From: Oceanobacter antarcticus
Lineage (GTDB): Bacteria; Pseudomonadota; Gammaproteobacteria; Pseudomonadales; Oceanobacteraceae
Length of the DNA: 64,000 bases
Assembly: GCF_044962685.1 (NCBI RefSeq)
Contig: NZ_JBBKTX010000019.1
Location: forward strand, 36,504-100,503
Direction of reading: 5' to 3'
The translations under genes and the position numbers were made by a program. Of the stretch, positions 54,635 to 64,000 are shown piece after piece (the first letter of the stretch is position 1; the number at the start of each line of letters is the position of its first letter). The notes under the pieces are model-generated. The model had not been told where the DNA came from. It saw only the letters and a program-made list of their open reading frames with translations, and did no database searches.

Positions 54635-57352
54635 ATGTCTTTATTCAAGAAGTTTCTGAAACCAAAATGGCAACACGCCAATCCGGATGTTCGACGCCAG
54701 GCACTGGCCGAGATGGCCGCCGAACAACTCACCAATTTTATCGACACGGAGCCTGAAGCCGAACTTCGCAAGGCCGCTGTGATACGTATTCGTGATGAAG
54801 CCCTGTTGGAAAGCCTGTTGGGCCACAACCATCAGGATGTTCGTGATGCCGCCCGCGAACACTGGCTGACCCTGCTGTTGCCCGCCTCGGCAAACATCAA
54901 CAGCATCACTCACAGTGCCACGCTGGTGCGTATCGCCGGATTGACCCGAGACCAGCAGCTGCGCCTCGACGCCATTGCGCGAATTTCCGATCAGCACGAA
55001 CGTCTGTCGATTGCCCGAGACCACCCGGTCGCCAAAGTGCGTCTGGCCGCTGCCGAAGGTATCGACCAACGGGCGCTGTTACAGCAATTGCTGGAATTTG
55101 CCCAGGCCAAAGACAAGGCCGTCTATCGACTGTGCAAGGAGCGACTGGCCGCCGCCAAAGCGAATCAGGAAGCCATCGCCGCCCGAGAACAACAGATTAG
55201 TCATGTGTTGGATCAGGCCGCTTATCTGAATCGGGTTGGTTATGGCCCCGATTTTAACGGCCGCCTGCAGGTATTGCAGCGCCAGCAACAGGAGCTGGAC
55301 GACAGCCTGACCACAAGCCAGCGCCAAGCACTGGCAGCAGAACTGGTCAAGGCCGCCCTGATTCTTGAACAACACGACGCGGAAGAACAGCGTCTGGCAG
55401 AACAACAACAACGCCGTACAGAAGCTCTGGCGGCACAGCAACAGCTGATTACCGAGCTCGACGATGCCCTGACAGCAGCACCGGCCGCCAGTGCCGATCC
55501 GGAACAACTGAAACAGCAATTACTGACGCTTGATGAGCGCTGGCGTGCAACTCAGGCAGAGCAAAAAGCCGCCGCCGACGTCCAGCGACAGTTCGAAAAT
55601 ACCATGCAACAAGCGCTCGCCTTGCAAGCCACTCTGGAACAAGTCAACGCCAAACAGGCTGAGCTGGCACAATGGCTGGAGAAAGATCTTCCTGCCGATA
55701 TGCGCGGTTTGCAACAGGTGATCCAGGGCGGCAAAAAATGGCAAGCCCAGCTGAAATGGCCAACCCATCTGGAACAACCGGAATGGCTGGCGGCCCTGTC
55801 TGGCAAGCGTCAGCTGGCAGAAGCCCAGCTGGCCAATCTGGAAAACCAGCAAACAGCCCGTACCGATGCACTGCAACGCCAGCTCGACACACTTGAACAG
55901 CACATCGACGACGGTCACCTGAAAGACGCCAGCAAGCTCTATGGTCAGGTTCACCAGAGCCTGCGCCAGATTGACAGCAAGGCTGCCCATGCCTTCCAGA
56001 ACCGCATCAAGTCTCTGGCGGCGCGGCTGAATGAAATGCGTGACTGGCAAGGTTTTGTCACCACGCCGAAAAAAGAAGCCCTGTGCGAGTCGATGGAAGC
56101 CCTGGTCGACGCCGATATCAGCCCCGATGTACTGGCCGACAAAATCCAGGTACTGCAGGATGAGTGGAAAACACTCAATTCCTCACAACCCGACAAGGAA
56201 TTATGGGATCGTTTTCAGGCCGCTGGCGACAAGGCTTTCGAACCATGCCGGGCCTGGTTTGCCAACGTGGCGCGGCAACGGGAAACCAACGTTGAATTAC
56301 GTAATCAGCTGATCGACGAATTACGTCACTACGAAGCCCATCTCGACTGGGACAACGCCGACTGGAAGGTGGTGCAAAAAACCCTGGAAACCGCTCGGGA
56401 AGTCTTTCGTAGCTATTCGCCGGTTGATCGGGCAGCCCACAAGGATACCCAGGAACGCTTCCGTGACATCTGTGACGCCGTTTACAGTCACCTCAAAGCC
56501 GAATACGACCGCAACCTGGCAGCCAAATCCGCCCTGGTTGAAGACGCCGCAGCACTGGCAGAAGCGGATGATCTGGTCGATGTCGTGGATCGCGTCAAAG
56601 AGTTGCAGCAACAGTGGAAAGAAATCGGCATTACCCCACGAGCGCCGGATCAAAAATACTGGCGCCAGTTCCGCAGCCAGTGTGACGCTGTTTTTGCCCG
56701 TCTTGATGAACAGCGCACCGAACGCAAGGCTGAACTGAACAGCCGGGTAACGGAAGCAGAAGCACTGATCAATCAGGCGGCAGAATTGCCGGTCAGTGCA
56801 TTGCCAGCGGCAGATGCACTCGAGCAGCTCAGTCAGTACGAACAACAGTTTGCAGCCATCGAACTGCCCCGCTCCGCCCATCAGCGGCTACGCAAGCAAC
56901 TGACGGACGTTTCTGCTCAACTGGACGACCGCCGGACTGCCCAGAGCCAGGCCGCTGAACGTCAGCGCTGGCAGGGTTTGCTGGATCGATTACAAGCGCT
57001 GGCCGATCACAATGAAACACTCTGGCACGAGGCCGAACAGCTGCCGTCTGCTTACCCATTGGCCGCGTTTGAACAACGCTGGCAAATGGATCAGGAAACT
57101 TCCGTGTCTGTCGACACCGAGGCCGCCCGCGACCTATGTATTCGGATGGAAGTCATTGGCGGGCTGGAGTCGCCGGCTGACGATCAGGGTCGGCGCATGC
57201 AGCTGCAAGTGCAACGCCTGGCACAAGCGATGGGGCAGAGTATCGGACACACCGATGAACGTCGCACACTGGTACTTGAATGGCTCGAAACGCCTGCCAG
57301 CGCATCCCAGCAACAACGGTTTATTCAGGCATTAAAAGCGAGTCTGGATTAG
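54635..57352 (+). CDS. DUF349 domain-containing protein
   Basis: This 905-residue protein starts MSLFKKFLKPKWQHANPDVR. The N-terminal third has HEAT-like repeats (AVIRIRDEALLESLLGHNHQDVRDAAREHW). A long coiled-coil region rich in Gln and Ala follows, then several DUF349 repeats (about 540-800; e.g. LWDRFQAAGDKAFEPCRAWF, DRVKELQQQWKEIGITPRAPDQKYWRQFR). Function is unknown; related proteins are widespread in gammaproteobacteria. The ATG at 54635 fits the family; upstream in-frame ATGs lack it. Standing alone, it is followed by a 12-bp stem-loop. Confidence 0.88.
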   Translation: MSLFKKFLKPKWQHANPDVRRQALAEMAAEQLTNFIDTEPEAELRKAAVIRIRDEALLESLLGHNHQDVRDAAREHWLTLLLPASANINSITHSATLVRIAGLTRDQQLRLDAIARISDQHERLSIARDHPVAKVRLAAAEGIDQRALLQQLLEFAQAKDKAVYRLCKERLAAAKANQEAIAAREQQISHVLDQAAYLNRVGYGPDFNGRLQVLQRQQQELDDSLTTSQRQALAAELVKAALILEQHDAEEQRLAEQQQRRTEALAAQQQLITELDDALTAAPAASADPEQLKQQLLTLDERWRATQAEQKAAADVQRQFENTMQQALALQATLEQVNAKQAELAQWLEKDLPADMRGLQQVIQGGKKWQAQLKWPTHLEQPEWLAALSGKRQLAEAQLANLENQQTARTDALQRQLDTLEQHIDDGHLKDASKLYGQVHQSLRQIDSKAAHAFQNRIKSLAARLNEMRDWQGFVTTPKKEALCESMEALVDADISPDVLADKIQVLQDEWKTLNSSQPDKELWDRFQAAGDKAFEPCRAWFANVARQRETNVELRNQLIDELRHYEAHLDWDNADWKVVQKTLETAREVFRSYSPVDRAAHKDTQERFRDICDAVYSHLKAEYDRNLAAKSALVEDAAALAEADDLVDVVDRVKELQQQWKEIGITPRAPDQKYWRQFRSQCDAVFARLDEQRTERKAELNSRVTEAEALINQAAELPVSALPAADALEQLSQYEQQFAAIELPRSAHQRLRKQLTDVSAQLDDRRTAQSQAAERQRWQGLLDRLQALADHNETLWHEAEQLPSAYPLAAFEQRWQMDQETSVSVDTEAARDLCIRMEVIGGLESPADDQGRRMQLQVQRLAQAMGQSIGHTDERRTLVLEWLETPASASQQQRFIQALKASLD

Positions 57353-57383
57353 GGGTTCTCCACTTCGACTAAGCGCTGGAAAA

Positions 57384-57414
57384 TGGCATTCCCTGGTCAG
57401 TTCAGGGAATGCCA
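57384..57414. terminator. Stem-loop after the DUF349 gene
   Basis: TGGCATTCCCTG and CAGGGAATGCCA form a perfect 12-bp stem with a 7-base loop, 31 bases beyond the stop. A T-run is missing, so termination may need Rho. Confidence 0.55.
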
Positions 57415-57596
57415 GCCCATAACCGTTCATCCCCTGCTTGCGGATCCGCAGCAGAATCGATTTACTCGGAACACAAGAATCAGCTACTGTTTGACCTGCC
57501 TGAAATATAATCGGCCACGGCGCTGTCCCGTGGCTGTTATCCCCATTAGCCAGGCTTATTCGTCAACGCACGGCACAATGACAGGGAGGGTATGGC

Positions 57597-58805
57597 ATGT
57601 CTGTTGCTCATTCATTGATGGCCGCGACCCTGCTGTGCTGGCTGACCTGCAGTCTTTCCAGCAGCGCCATAGCCATGGCCAGCCCGGCAGGAAAACCGGT
57701 TTTACATCCTCTGTCTTCACTCGCAGCCGTACATTCCCAACAGGGTAACTTCATTCCTGAAGTGGTTATTTCCGGGTTGGAAAACCCCTGGGCCGTCGCC
57801 TTTATTAACAACGATAAACTGCTGATTACCGAACGTCCCGGTCGCCTGCGTATCGCCAGCCACGCCTACCTGAACGACGACTCACCGTTTTTGCTCAGCC
57901 CGCCCATTACCGGTTTACCCGACATATGGACCGGAGGTCAGGGGGGGTTGCTGGATGTCGCCTGGCACGATGACTGGGTCTATTTCGGCTACGCCGAAGC
58001 GGGCGACCTGCTGACCAATTCGACCGCCGTGATGCGCGCCAAACTCATCGACAATGGCAACCGCAGCTACCGACTGACGCGGCAACAATTACTGTTCCGG
58101 CAAGCCCCGAAGTATCTGTCACGCGCCCACTTTGGCTCACGTCTGGTATTTGACCAACAGGATTACCTCTATATCACGCTCGGCGAGCGCTTTTTTCCGC
58201 GCGACGATGCCCAAAGCCTGGGGAATCACCTCGGCAAGGTCATACGGCTGAAAGCCGACGGTACCGTACCCCATGACAATCCCTTTGTTGGCCAACGAGG
58301 GGCAATGCCGGAAATTTGGAGTTATGGCCACCGCAATCCTCAGGGCGCCGCCATCAACCCGGCCACCGGTGAACTCTGGATACACGAACACGGCCCCAAA
58401 GGCGGCGATGAACTCAACCTGATCAAACCCGGACACAACTATGGCTGGCCAGTGATCACCTATGGTGAGGAATACATTGGTGGCAGCATTGGCGAGGGAA
58501 CACACAAAGACGGCATGGATCAGCCATTGTATTACTGGGTGCCTTCGATCGCGCCATCCGGCATGGCCTTTTATACCGGATCGGCCTTTCCTGAATGGCA
58601 AGGCGACCTGTTTGTCGGCTCCTTAAAATTCCACCAACTGGTCAGGCTGGAGCTGGAAGGTAACAAGGTGGTCGCCGAAGAACGGATCAACATTCCCGAC
58701 CTGGATCAGCGTATACGCGACGTAGTACAAGGACCGGATGGCCTGCTGTATCTGGTAACCGATGATGCCGATGGCAAGATTATCCGCCTGAAACCGGCAC
58801 CTTGA
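57597..58805 (+). CDS. PQQ-dependent soluble sugar (aldose) dehydrogenase, YliI/Asd-like
   Basis: The 402-residue precursor has a signal peptide (to about residue 28) and a six-bladed propeller typical of the soluble glucose dehydrogenase family. Motifs include GLENPWAVAFI, RAHFGSRLVF, ERFFPRDDAQ, WSYGHRNPQGAA and ELWIHEHGPKGGDELN (cofactor and calcium pocket). It oxidises aldoses in the periplasm using PQQ, so it is the one visible user of the PQQ made by the operon 20 kb away. GGGAGG precedes the start. It converges with tusA. Confidence 0.92.
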   Translation: MSVAHSLMAATLLCWLTCSLSSSAIAMASPAGKPVLHPLSSLAAVHSQQGNFIPEVVISGLENPWAVAFINNDKLLITERPGRLRIASHAYLNDDSPFLLSPPITGLPDIWTGGQGGLLDVAWHDDWVYFGYAEAGDLLTNSTAVMRAKLIDNGNRSYRLTRQQLLFRQAPKYLSRAHFGSRLVFDQQDYLYITLGERFFPRDDAQSLGNHLGKVIRLKADGTVPHDNPFVGQRGAMPEIWSYGHRNPQGAAINPATGELWIHEHGPKGGDELNLIKPGHNYGWPVITYGEEYIGGSIGEGTHKDGMDQPLYYWVPSIAPSGMAFYTGSAFPEWQGDLFVGSLKFHQLVRLELEGNKVVAEERINIPDLDQRIRDVVQGPDGLLYLVTDDADGKIIRLKPAP

Positions 58806-58852
58806 GCGGATCATTGCTTGCCACCAAAGCGGCAGTCGGCGGAAAGAGTTCG

Positions 58853-59119
58853 TTAAACCGTGTCTGAACGCTTGCGAATCACAAACCGGTAAACCCCATC
58901 AAGCTCTTCCTGCAGCAGCATTTCCTGTTCCAGAAAACCGCAAAAACGGGTGAAATCCCGGCGCGTCGAAGGATCTGTTGCCAGCACCTCGATACAATCC
59001 CCCAATGCGGCATCGTTAACCAGGTTGTGCAGCAGCATGACGGGTTCCGGACAAAACAGGCCGCGAGCATCCAGCTGATGCTGAATCGGCAAATGGGTCG
59101 TGGTTTCTGACGAACTCAA
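58853..59119 (-). CDS. tusA: TusA-family sulfurtransferase
   Basis: This 88-residue protein has LDARGLFCPEPVMLL with the sulfur-carrying cysteine C23 followed by the CPxP signature of the TusA family. It relays sulfur for tRNA thiolation and other pathways. The C-terminus is slightly longer than in E. coli TusA and has a second cysteine (FCGFL). It is between the sugar dehydrogenase and a small basic gene. Confidence 0.9.
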   Translation of the reverse strand: MSSSETTTHLPIQHQLDARGLFCPEPVMLLHNLVNDAALGDCIEVLATDPSTRRDFTRFCGFLEQEMLLQEELDGVYRFVIRKRSDTV

Positions 59120-59212
59120 GGGTAACTCCAGTCAGTAAAGGGACAATAAATGAGGCAATATAACGGATAGCGGGCTCAACAATTCAAATAAGAAGCCGAG
59201 TGAAGCCTTTGC

Positions 59213-59395
59213 TCAGCGCTTTTTCTTTGCTCGCTTTTTACGTAAATAATCCTTAACCGGTGTTTTACGATTCGGTAACGCCTGTTCAAAACGTTCACGG
59301 ATCGATTCCACCCTGGCTTCCTTGTCACGGTGGGAACGCTCATGACGATGTTTTGCGCTGGCTGACGCAAAATCCACCACAGTGTCGTTTGCCAT
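59213..59395 (-). CDS. Small highly basic protein of unknown function
   Basis: The 60-residue product (MANDTVVDFASASAKHRHER ... ending YLRKKRAKKKR) is rich in Lys, Arg and His, suggestive of RNA or ribosome binding. A near-perfect ribosome binding site AGGAGGT lies eight bases before the ATG, which supports a real gene. It is divergent from hrpB, a helicase, with only 61 bases between starts. No family was recognised with confidence. Confidence 0.7.
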   Translation of the reverse strand: MANDTVVDFASASAKHRHERSHRDKEARVESIRERFEQALPNRKTPVKDYLRKKRAKKKR

Positions 59396-59456
59396 AACGG
59401 CTTACCTCCTGACCGGTATATACTTCAATGCTAGCTATAGACCCATAATTATACCA

Positions 59457-62060
59457 ATGAATCCTTGCCGACCCGCATTTCCTGTCGATACTCAGCTTGC
59501 CAGCATTACGGCACAACTGGCAACCCACCAGACCTTACTGCTGACTGCTGAACCCGGTGCCGGTAAAACAACCCGCGTACCGCTAGCACTGCTGGCAGCA
59601 CCTTGGCTCGCCGGACAGCAGATTATCATGCTCGAACCTCGTCGTCTGGCCGCCCGCAATGCCGCTGTGTTTATGGCCAGCCAGCTGGGAGAAGCCGCAG
59701 GCGAACAGGTAGGCTACCGGGTGCGGCTCGACAGCAAGGAATCTGCCCGTACCCGGATATTGATTGTGACCGAGGGTATCCTGACTCGGATGCTGCAAGA
59801 CGATCCCGAATTGACAGGCGTCGGCCTGGTCATTTTTGACGAATTCCATGAGCGCCACCTGAACAGCGATCTGGCACTGGCACTGGCGCATCAATGCCAG
59901 CAGCTGCTACGGCCGGATCTGAAACTGCTGATCATGTCAGCCACGCTGGACACCGATGAGCTGTCGCAGCGGCTGCAAGCACCCCTGCTCCACTGCCCTG
60001 GCCAGGGCTTTCCGGTAACGCTGGATTACCGGCCACCACAATCGGCCAACGAGTCACTCAGCCAGCATGCCAGCCGGGTGATTCATGAAGCACTGCAACG
60101 CAGTGACGGCCACCTGCTGGTGTTTTTGCCCGGCGTGGCCGACATCCGGCGTCTCGGCGATGAACTGGAACGACGTTACCCACAGAACAATTCCCTTGAT
60201 TCCCTTAAGGTACTGCCGATTCAAATACTGCCACTGCATGGACAGCTCAGTGAGCAGCAACAAAAACAGGCCCTGGCAGAGTTGCCCGCAGGTCAGCGCA
60301 AAATAATACTGGCCACCAATATTGCCGAAAGCTCATTAACCCTTAACGGCGTCACCTGCGTGGTTGACAGTGGCCTTGAACGACGTATGGAGTTCAGCCC
60401 GACCAACGGTCTCAGTGAATTAAAAACCCGCCCGATCAGCCAGGCATCCGCGACCCAACGCATGGGGCGCGCGGGTCGGCAGCAGTCTGGCCATTGTTAC
60501 CGGCTATGGCCGGAAAGCACGCACCAGCAGCGCCCACCCCATATTGAAGCGGAGCTGTTGAATGCCGATCTGGCATCACTGTTACTGGAACTGTTGTTAT
60601 GGGGTGCCGAGGTCGATGAGTTACTCTGGCTCGATTCGCCTCCAACGGCGGCACTCAATCAGGCCCGCAGTCTGCTTCATGGTCTGGGTTACCTCTCATC
60701 CCCCGACAGTAACGTCCTGTCTGAGCATGGCCAACAATGCGCCCGTCTCGGTATTGAACCCCGTTGGGCCTCCGCCCTGGTGGCAGCCCAACAACAAGGG
60801 CAAGCTCGCCCGGCTGCGGAATTGATCGCGTTATTACAGCAATGGCCCCACCAGCAGCGCCGCAGTGACGATGTCGAGCGACTGTGGAATGCCAGCCGCT
60901 CGACGCCGTTGTGGCAACAACGGGTCGCCCCTCTGGCTCAGCGCTGGCTCAAGTGTTTGCCCGTCGGCACAACCCGAGTCATCAATGGCGCACCGGTGGC
61001 GTTGGCTCGTTGGGCCTTGCTGGCCTTCCCTGAACGATTGGCCCGCTGCCGCTCCAACAGCAGTGCACCAGGCACTGGCAATACCCACAATGCCTTACGC
61101 TATCTGATGGCCAGCGGCAGCGGCGCGGAACTGCACCCGAATTCCGACCTGATCGGCAGCCCTTGGCTGGTGGTTCTGGATCTGTCTGGCGCGGGCAACC
61201 ATCTGATTCGTCTCGCCATTGCCATTGATGAGTCTGAACTGGCGGCCACTCTGGCAGCCAATCCGCATTGGCTGTCACAGCACACGGTGGTGCAATGGCA
61301 GTCACAAGGCAACTTGCTGGCGGAAGAACAAAGTCGGATTGGTGAATTGATTTGGCGTCGTCGCAAGCTGGACACGCTCGGCAGCCAACAATGGCAACAG
61401 GTCTGGCGTGACTATTTTAATTCGGCGGCCAGCTCCGCAGTCAAGGTTCAGCAGCGGCTGGCCAGCCTCAACTGGAATGCGGAAGCCACACAGTTACGGC
61501 AGCGGCTATTACTTTTGCACAATCATGACCAGTGCCAGAGCACTGCGGGAGGCTGGCCGGATGTCTCCGACCAGGGCTTGCTCGCACGTCTGGATGACTG
61601 GCTGTTACCCTATCTGGATGGCTGTCGTAATGAACGGCAACTGCAGCAACTCAATTTGGTGACCCTGCTGACCAGCCTGCTCGACTGGCCGCAACAACAA
61701 CAGCTGGAACAACAGGCTCCGACCCATTGGCAGGTTGCCAGTGGCTCCCGTATTCGTATTGATTACACGGAGACACCGCCAGTACTGGCGGTCAAACTGC
61801 AGGAAATGTTCGGTTACCCGCAACAGCCTGCGGTACTGTCCGGGCGTCTGGCGCTGAAAATCCAGCTATTATCGCCGGGCCAAAAACCCCTGCAAGTGAC
61901 TCAGGATCTGCCCCATTTCTGGCGTCATGGTTATGCCGAGGTGCGCAAGGAAATGCGCGGCCGTTACCCCAAGCATCCCTGGCCGGAAGACCCGCTCAGT
62001 GCCGAGGCAACCGCGTTGACCAAAGCGGCACTGGCCCGACGCCAGGTAAAATCATCTTGA
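59457..62060 (+). CDS. hrpB: ATP-dependent RNA helicase HrpB
   Basis: This 867-residue DEAH-type helicase has motif I AEPGAGKTTRVP, motif Ia LEPRRLAARNAA, motif II FDEFHERH, motif III IMSATLD, motif V ATNIAESSLT and motif VI QRMGRAGRQQSGHCYRL. The C-terminal HrpB domain follows, ending KEMRGRYPKHPWPEDP, diagnostic for HrpB. The ATG at 59457 gives the usual length; an in-frame ATG 25 codons earlier overlaps the divergent gene and is less likely. Its cellular role is unclear in E. coli. Confidence 0.95.
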   Translation: MNPCRPAFPVDTQLASITAQLATHQTLLLTAEPGAGKTTRVPLALLAAPWLAGQQIIMLEPRRLAARNAAVFMASQLGEAAGEQVGYRVRLDSKESARTRILIVTEGILTRMLQDDPELTGVGLVIFDEFHERHLNSDLALALAHQCQQLLRPDLKLLIMSATLDTDELSQRLQAPLLHCPGQGFPVTLDYRPPQSANESLSQHASRVIHEALQRSDGHLLVFLPGVADIRRLGDELERRYPQNNSLDSLKVLPIQILPLHGQLSEQQQKQALAELPAGQRKIILATNIAESSLTLNGVTCVVDSGLERRMEFSPTNGLSELKTRPISQASATQRMGRAGRQQSGHCYRLWPESTHQQRPPHIEAELLNADLASLLLELLLWGAEVDELLWLDSPPTAALNQARSLLHGLGYLSSPDSNVLSEHGQQCARLGIEPRWASALVAAQQQGQARPAAELIALLQQWPHQQRRSDDVERLWNASRSTPLWQQRVAPLAQRWLKCLPVGTTRVINGAPVALARWALLAFPERLARCRSNSSAPGTGNTHNALRYLMASGSGAELHPNSDLIGSPWLVVLDLSGAGNHLIRLAIAIDESELAATLAANPHWLSQHTVVQWQSQGNLLAEEQSRIGELIWRRRKLDTLGSQQWQQVWRDYFNSAASSAVKVQQRLASLNWNAEATQLRQRLLLLHNHDQCQSTAGGWPDVSDQGLLARLDDWLLPYLDGCRNERQLQQLNLVTLLTSLLDWPQQQQLEQQAPTHWQVASGSRIRIDYTETPPVLAVKLQEMFGYPQQPAVLSGRLALKIQLLSPGQKPLQVTQDLPHFWRHGYAEVRKEMRGRYPKHPWPEDPLSAEATALTKAALARRQVKSS

Positions 62061-62097
62061 AATAGTCAGAGCTGCTATTTGGATATATCTGGACATA

Positions 62098-63699
62098 TCA
62101 GGGTTTATCGAGAAAAGGCTCAACCTTGCTAATTAGACCGGCGGCGGTGGGGGCACCCAATTCGGCGGCCTTACTGGCATCAGCCATCGCAGCCTGATAT
62201 TCCTGCTTGGCAAAATAGGCATTGGCCCGTGCCAGCAAGGCATCCTGGGTTTCACCAAAACGGGAGATGTAATCATCCCAGAGGGTCACCATGTCGCCCC
62301 AACGCTGCCGGCGGGTAAGCAGATTATCCATTAGTACAAACCATTCGGAACTGGCATTGGGTGATGCCAGCGCCACCTCCGCATCACTTTCGGCATTGGC
62401 CAGTTTTCCCATTCCCAGCCAGGTGACTGCCCGCTGATAACTGGCCGAACCATCCGCAGGATCCAGCATCAAGGCTTTGCCAAGATAGTCCAGAGACTCA
62501 TCTGGATGACCACTCTCTCGGGCGCGTAAGCCCAGGCCAGTCAGACTAGTGACCAGCTGGGTACGATAAAGACGAAGTTTGGCTGATTCTGGATCAATTT
62601 CTGTGGCATAAGCCAGTTCTGCCGCCGCATTACGATATTGCCGCAAATCACCATAGATCTGTGCGCGGCCCAGATAACTGTCGGCATCGGCAGAATGCAG
62701 TTGCAGCGCCTGAGCAAAATCATCCAGTGCCTCAGGATAGTCTTTTAATGCCAACCGCGCTTCTGCGCGCTGACGATAAAAACCGGCAACATTGCCATAA
62801 GCCAGGGCGCGGCTGAATCCAGCTTCCGCCGCTACATACTGGCGACGCCCAAGCTGGGCCTCAGCCAGTAAGGCCTGCACATATCCGGGCAATATCGCCA
62901 GTGCCGGATTACTGGCCTTATTCACCATAATCCTGTTGGCAAAGGCCTGCATTCTGGCTTTCGAACCACCCCAGCGGGGCGTCAGAAAACTCAGTTCTGT
63001 TCGTGCTACCAGCAGCGATTCAGGCACAACCTCCAGCGCATGCTGCAGGTAAACCTGATGCTGGGAATCATCTCCCAGAGCCACCGCCGCACCGATCAGT
63101 AAACTGTAGGCCAGTCCCGAACGCGGATTCACTCGCAAAGCGGCATCAATATCGGTCAGGGAGGCATAAAAATAGCGCCGCATGGTATCAGTTTGTTCAG
63201 GCGAGCGATTGGCAGTTGACTGGTGGTAAATATCCCAACCCAGCCCGGTCAGGTAGGTGGCGCGGGCAAGATACGGATACTCCAGGCTGGCATAGGTGCG
63301 CACCCAGTCATTGAAGTAATGTTCCATGCCGGGTTTACCCAAATCGAACACTTGATAGACAGCTGCCAAGTGCGACTCAGAACGGATGTCCTCATCCAGC
63401 GTCCGCTGATATTGCTCCAGGCGGTCATTCAGCACACCAAACTGGCGTGCCCGCAACAACTTGCGTAAATGCAGATAATCGCGACTGGAGATACCTTCCA
63501 GAACAATCGACGAGTGGGAGGCAGGATGCTTGCTCTGGCTGACAAAAGCCTGTTCAGCCGGGTTTTCGGTATTACGTCCGGAAGGCGCACGATCAGAAAA
63601 GTGGCTGCGGCCATCACTGTCGACCCATTGGTAGACCTGAGCAACCACCTGAGACCCCATCAGGCACGACAATAACAGTGCAATCCAGACAAGGTTCAT
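62098..63699 (-). CDS. Periplasmic TPR protein with N-terminal DUF4124
   Basis: The 533-residue precursor has a signal peptide (to VVAQ). A DUF4124 motif VYQWVDSDGRSHFSDRAP follows, then a middle region of unknown fold. The C-terminal half has tetratricopeptide repeats (e.g. AGFYRQRAEARLALKDYPEALDDFAQALQLHSADADSYLGRAQIY and SYQRAVTWLGMGKLANAESDAEVAL). TPRs scaffold protein complexes; partners unknown. GGAG lies before the ATG. It converges with hrpB. Confidence 0.88.
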   Translation of the reverse strand: MNLVWIALLLSCLMGSQVVAQVYQWVDSDGRSHFSDRAPSGRNTENPAEQAFVSQSKHPASHSSIVLEGISSRDYLHLRKLLRARQFGVLNDRLEQYQRTLDEDIRSESHLAAVYQVFDLGKPGMEHYFNDWVRTYASLEYPYLARATYLTGLGWDIYHQSTANRSPEQTDTMRRYFYASLTDIDAALRVNPRSGLAYSLLIGAAVALGDDSQHQVYLQHALEVVPESLLVARTELSFLTPRWGGSKARMQAFANRIMVNKASNPALAILPGYVQALLAEAQLGRRQYVAAEAGFSRALAYGNVAGFYRQRAEARLALKDYPEALDDFAQALQLHSADADSYLGRAQIYGDLRQYRNAAAELAYATEIDPESAKLRLYRTQLVTSLTGLGLRARESGHPDESLDYLGKALMLDPADGSASYQRAVTWLGMGKLANAESDAEVALASPNASSEWFVLMDNLLTRRQRWGDMVTLWDDYISRFGETQDALLARANAYFAKQEYQAAMADASKAAELGAPTAAGLISKVEPFLDKP

Positions 63700-63835
63700 G
63701 GCAACTCCAGAATAATTCAGGCGATTATATTAATGGAATTTTTGATAAAAAGGTGTCGGCCTTTTCACATTGATGACGAATAACCGGATGCTATTAACTC
63801 AGGCTACGCGGGCATGGAAATCTGCGACAGATATT

Positions 63836-63869
63836 AGAGTAACGCCAGGATATATCCTGGCGTTACTCT
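63836..63869. repeat. Perfect 34-bp palindrome
   Basis: All 17 base pairs match with no spacer; the left arm is AGAGTAACGCCAGGATA. It lies 137 bases upstream of the TPR gene and one base before the tandem array. No T-run follows. Confidence 0.9.
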
Positions 63870-63870
63870 T

Positions 63871-64000
63871 GTTACAACGGTTACAACGGTTACAACGGTT
63901 ACAACGGTTACAACGGTTACAACGGTTACAACGGTTACAACGGTTACAACGGTTACAACGGTTACAACGGTTACAACGGTTACAACGGTTACAACGGTTA
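63871..64000 (+). repeat. Tandem array of a 9-bp unit (GTTACAACG), at least 14 copies
   Basis: Fourteen uninterrupted identical copies plus four bases run to the window edge, so the true length is unknown. The unit is a multiple of three; the plus-strand frames would read VTT, LQR or YNG repeats, but no start codon leads into it. Confidence 0.95.

Noticed and set aside
63871..64000. CRISPR array
   Set aside because: The unit is 9 bp with no spacers, so it is a simple tandem repeat.

Overview
The window looks like a stretch of chromosome from a marine-type gammaproteobacterium, probably of the Oceanospirillales/Pseudomonadales kind. This is inferred from the gene set (bioFHCD, pqqABCDE plus a peptidase, ercA-ercS, hrpB, sbcB, DUF349, a TPR protein with an N-terminal DUF4124). 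No rRNA or tRNA gene is visible. Gene density is high, with many operon-style overlaps of ATGA or GTGA type.

Region 1 (1-22.4 kb) is dominated by genes that in Pseudomonas belong to quinoprotein alcohol oxidation and its regulation. These are a NarL-type sensor kinase cut by the left edge, a TonB-dependent receptor, an ErbR/AgmR-like response regulator, a FIST-domain sensor translationally coupled to a PAS hybrid kinase, a porin, a NosR-like membrane flavo-ferredoxin, and ErcA overlapping ErcS. Embedded among them are an OsmC-YcaO fusion, a leucine-rich-repeat protein kinase and a DUF808 membrane protein. The PQQ biosynthesis operon (pqqA-B-C-D-E-peptidase) lies at 32.5-38.1 kb. Its 23-codon pqqA is clearly readable at 38078-38149. 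A PQQ-type soluble sugar dehydrogenase lies at 57.6 kb. No quinoprotein alcohol dehydrogenase (exaA type) is in the window.

Region 2 (22.4-32.4 kb) holds the biotin genes (bioA divergent from bioF-H-C-D, no bioB), a cytochrome c' facing a membrane cytochrome b, a small lipoprotein and a chemoreceptor. Region 3 (38.4-50.2 kb) is transport: a LysR/MFS divergent pair, a polyamine-type ABC operon potABCD, a TetR regulator and an RND efflux pair. Region 4 (50.3-64 kb) has a solitary FabF-like ketosynthase, a decayed patch with two gene remnants, sbcB, a large DUF349 protein, a PQQ sugar dehydrogenase, tusA, hrpB and a TPR protein. It ends in a perfect 34-bp palindrome followed by a 9-bp tandem array that runs off the window.

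The most striking unexplained structure is a family of 265-bp MITE-like elements with perfect 19-bp terminal inverted repeats (GGGGACATCTATTTAATCC). There are three full copies and two fragments in 64 kb. One copy has split the signal-peptide codons of a lipoprotein gene, leaving a clean TGTA duplication. Another sits exactly between the Shine-Dalgarno and the start codon of a CPXCG-type gene. A fragment lies between pqqB and pqqC. A second element with different ends (GGGGGCGTTCTCAATT) shares a recognisable internal core with this family.
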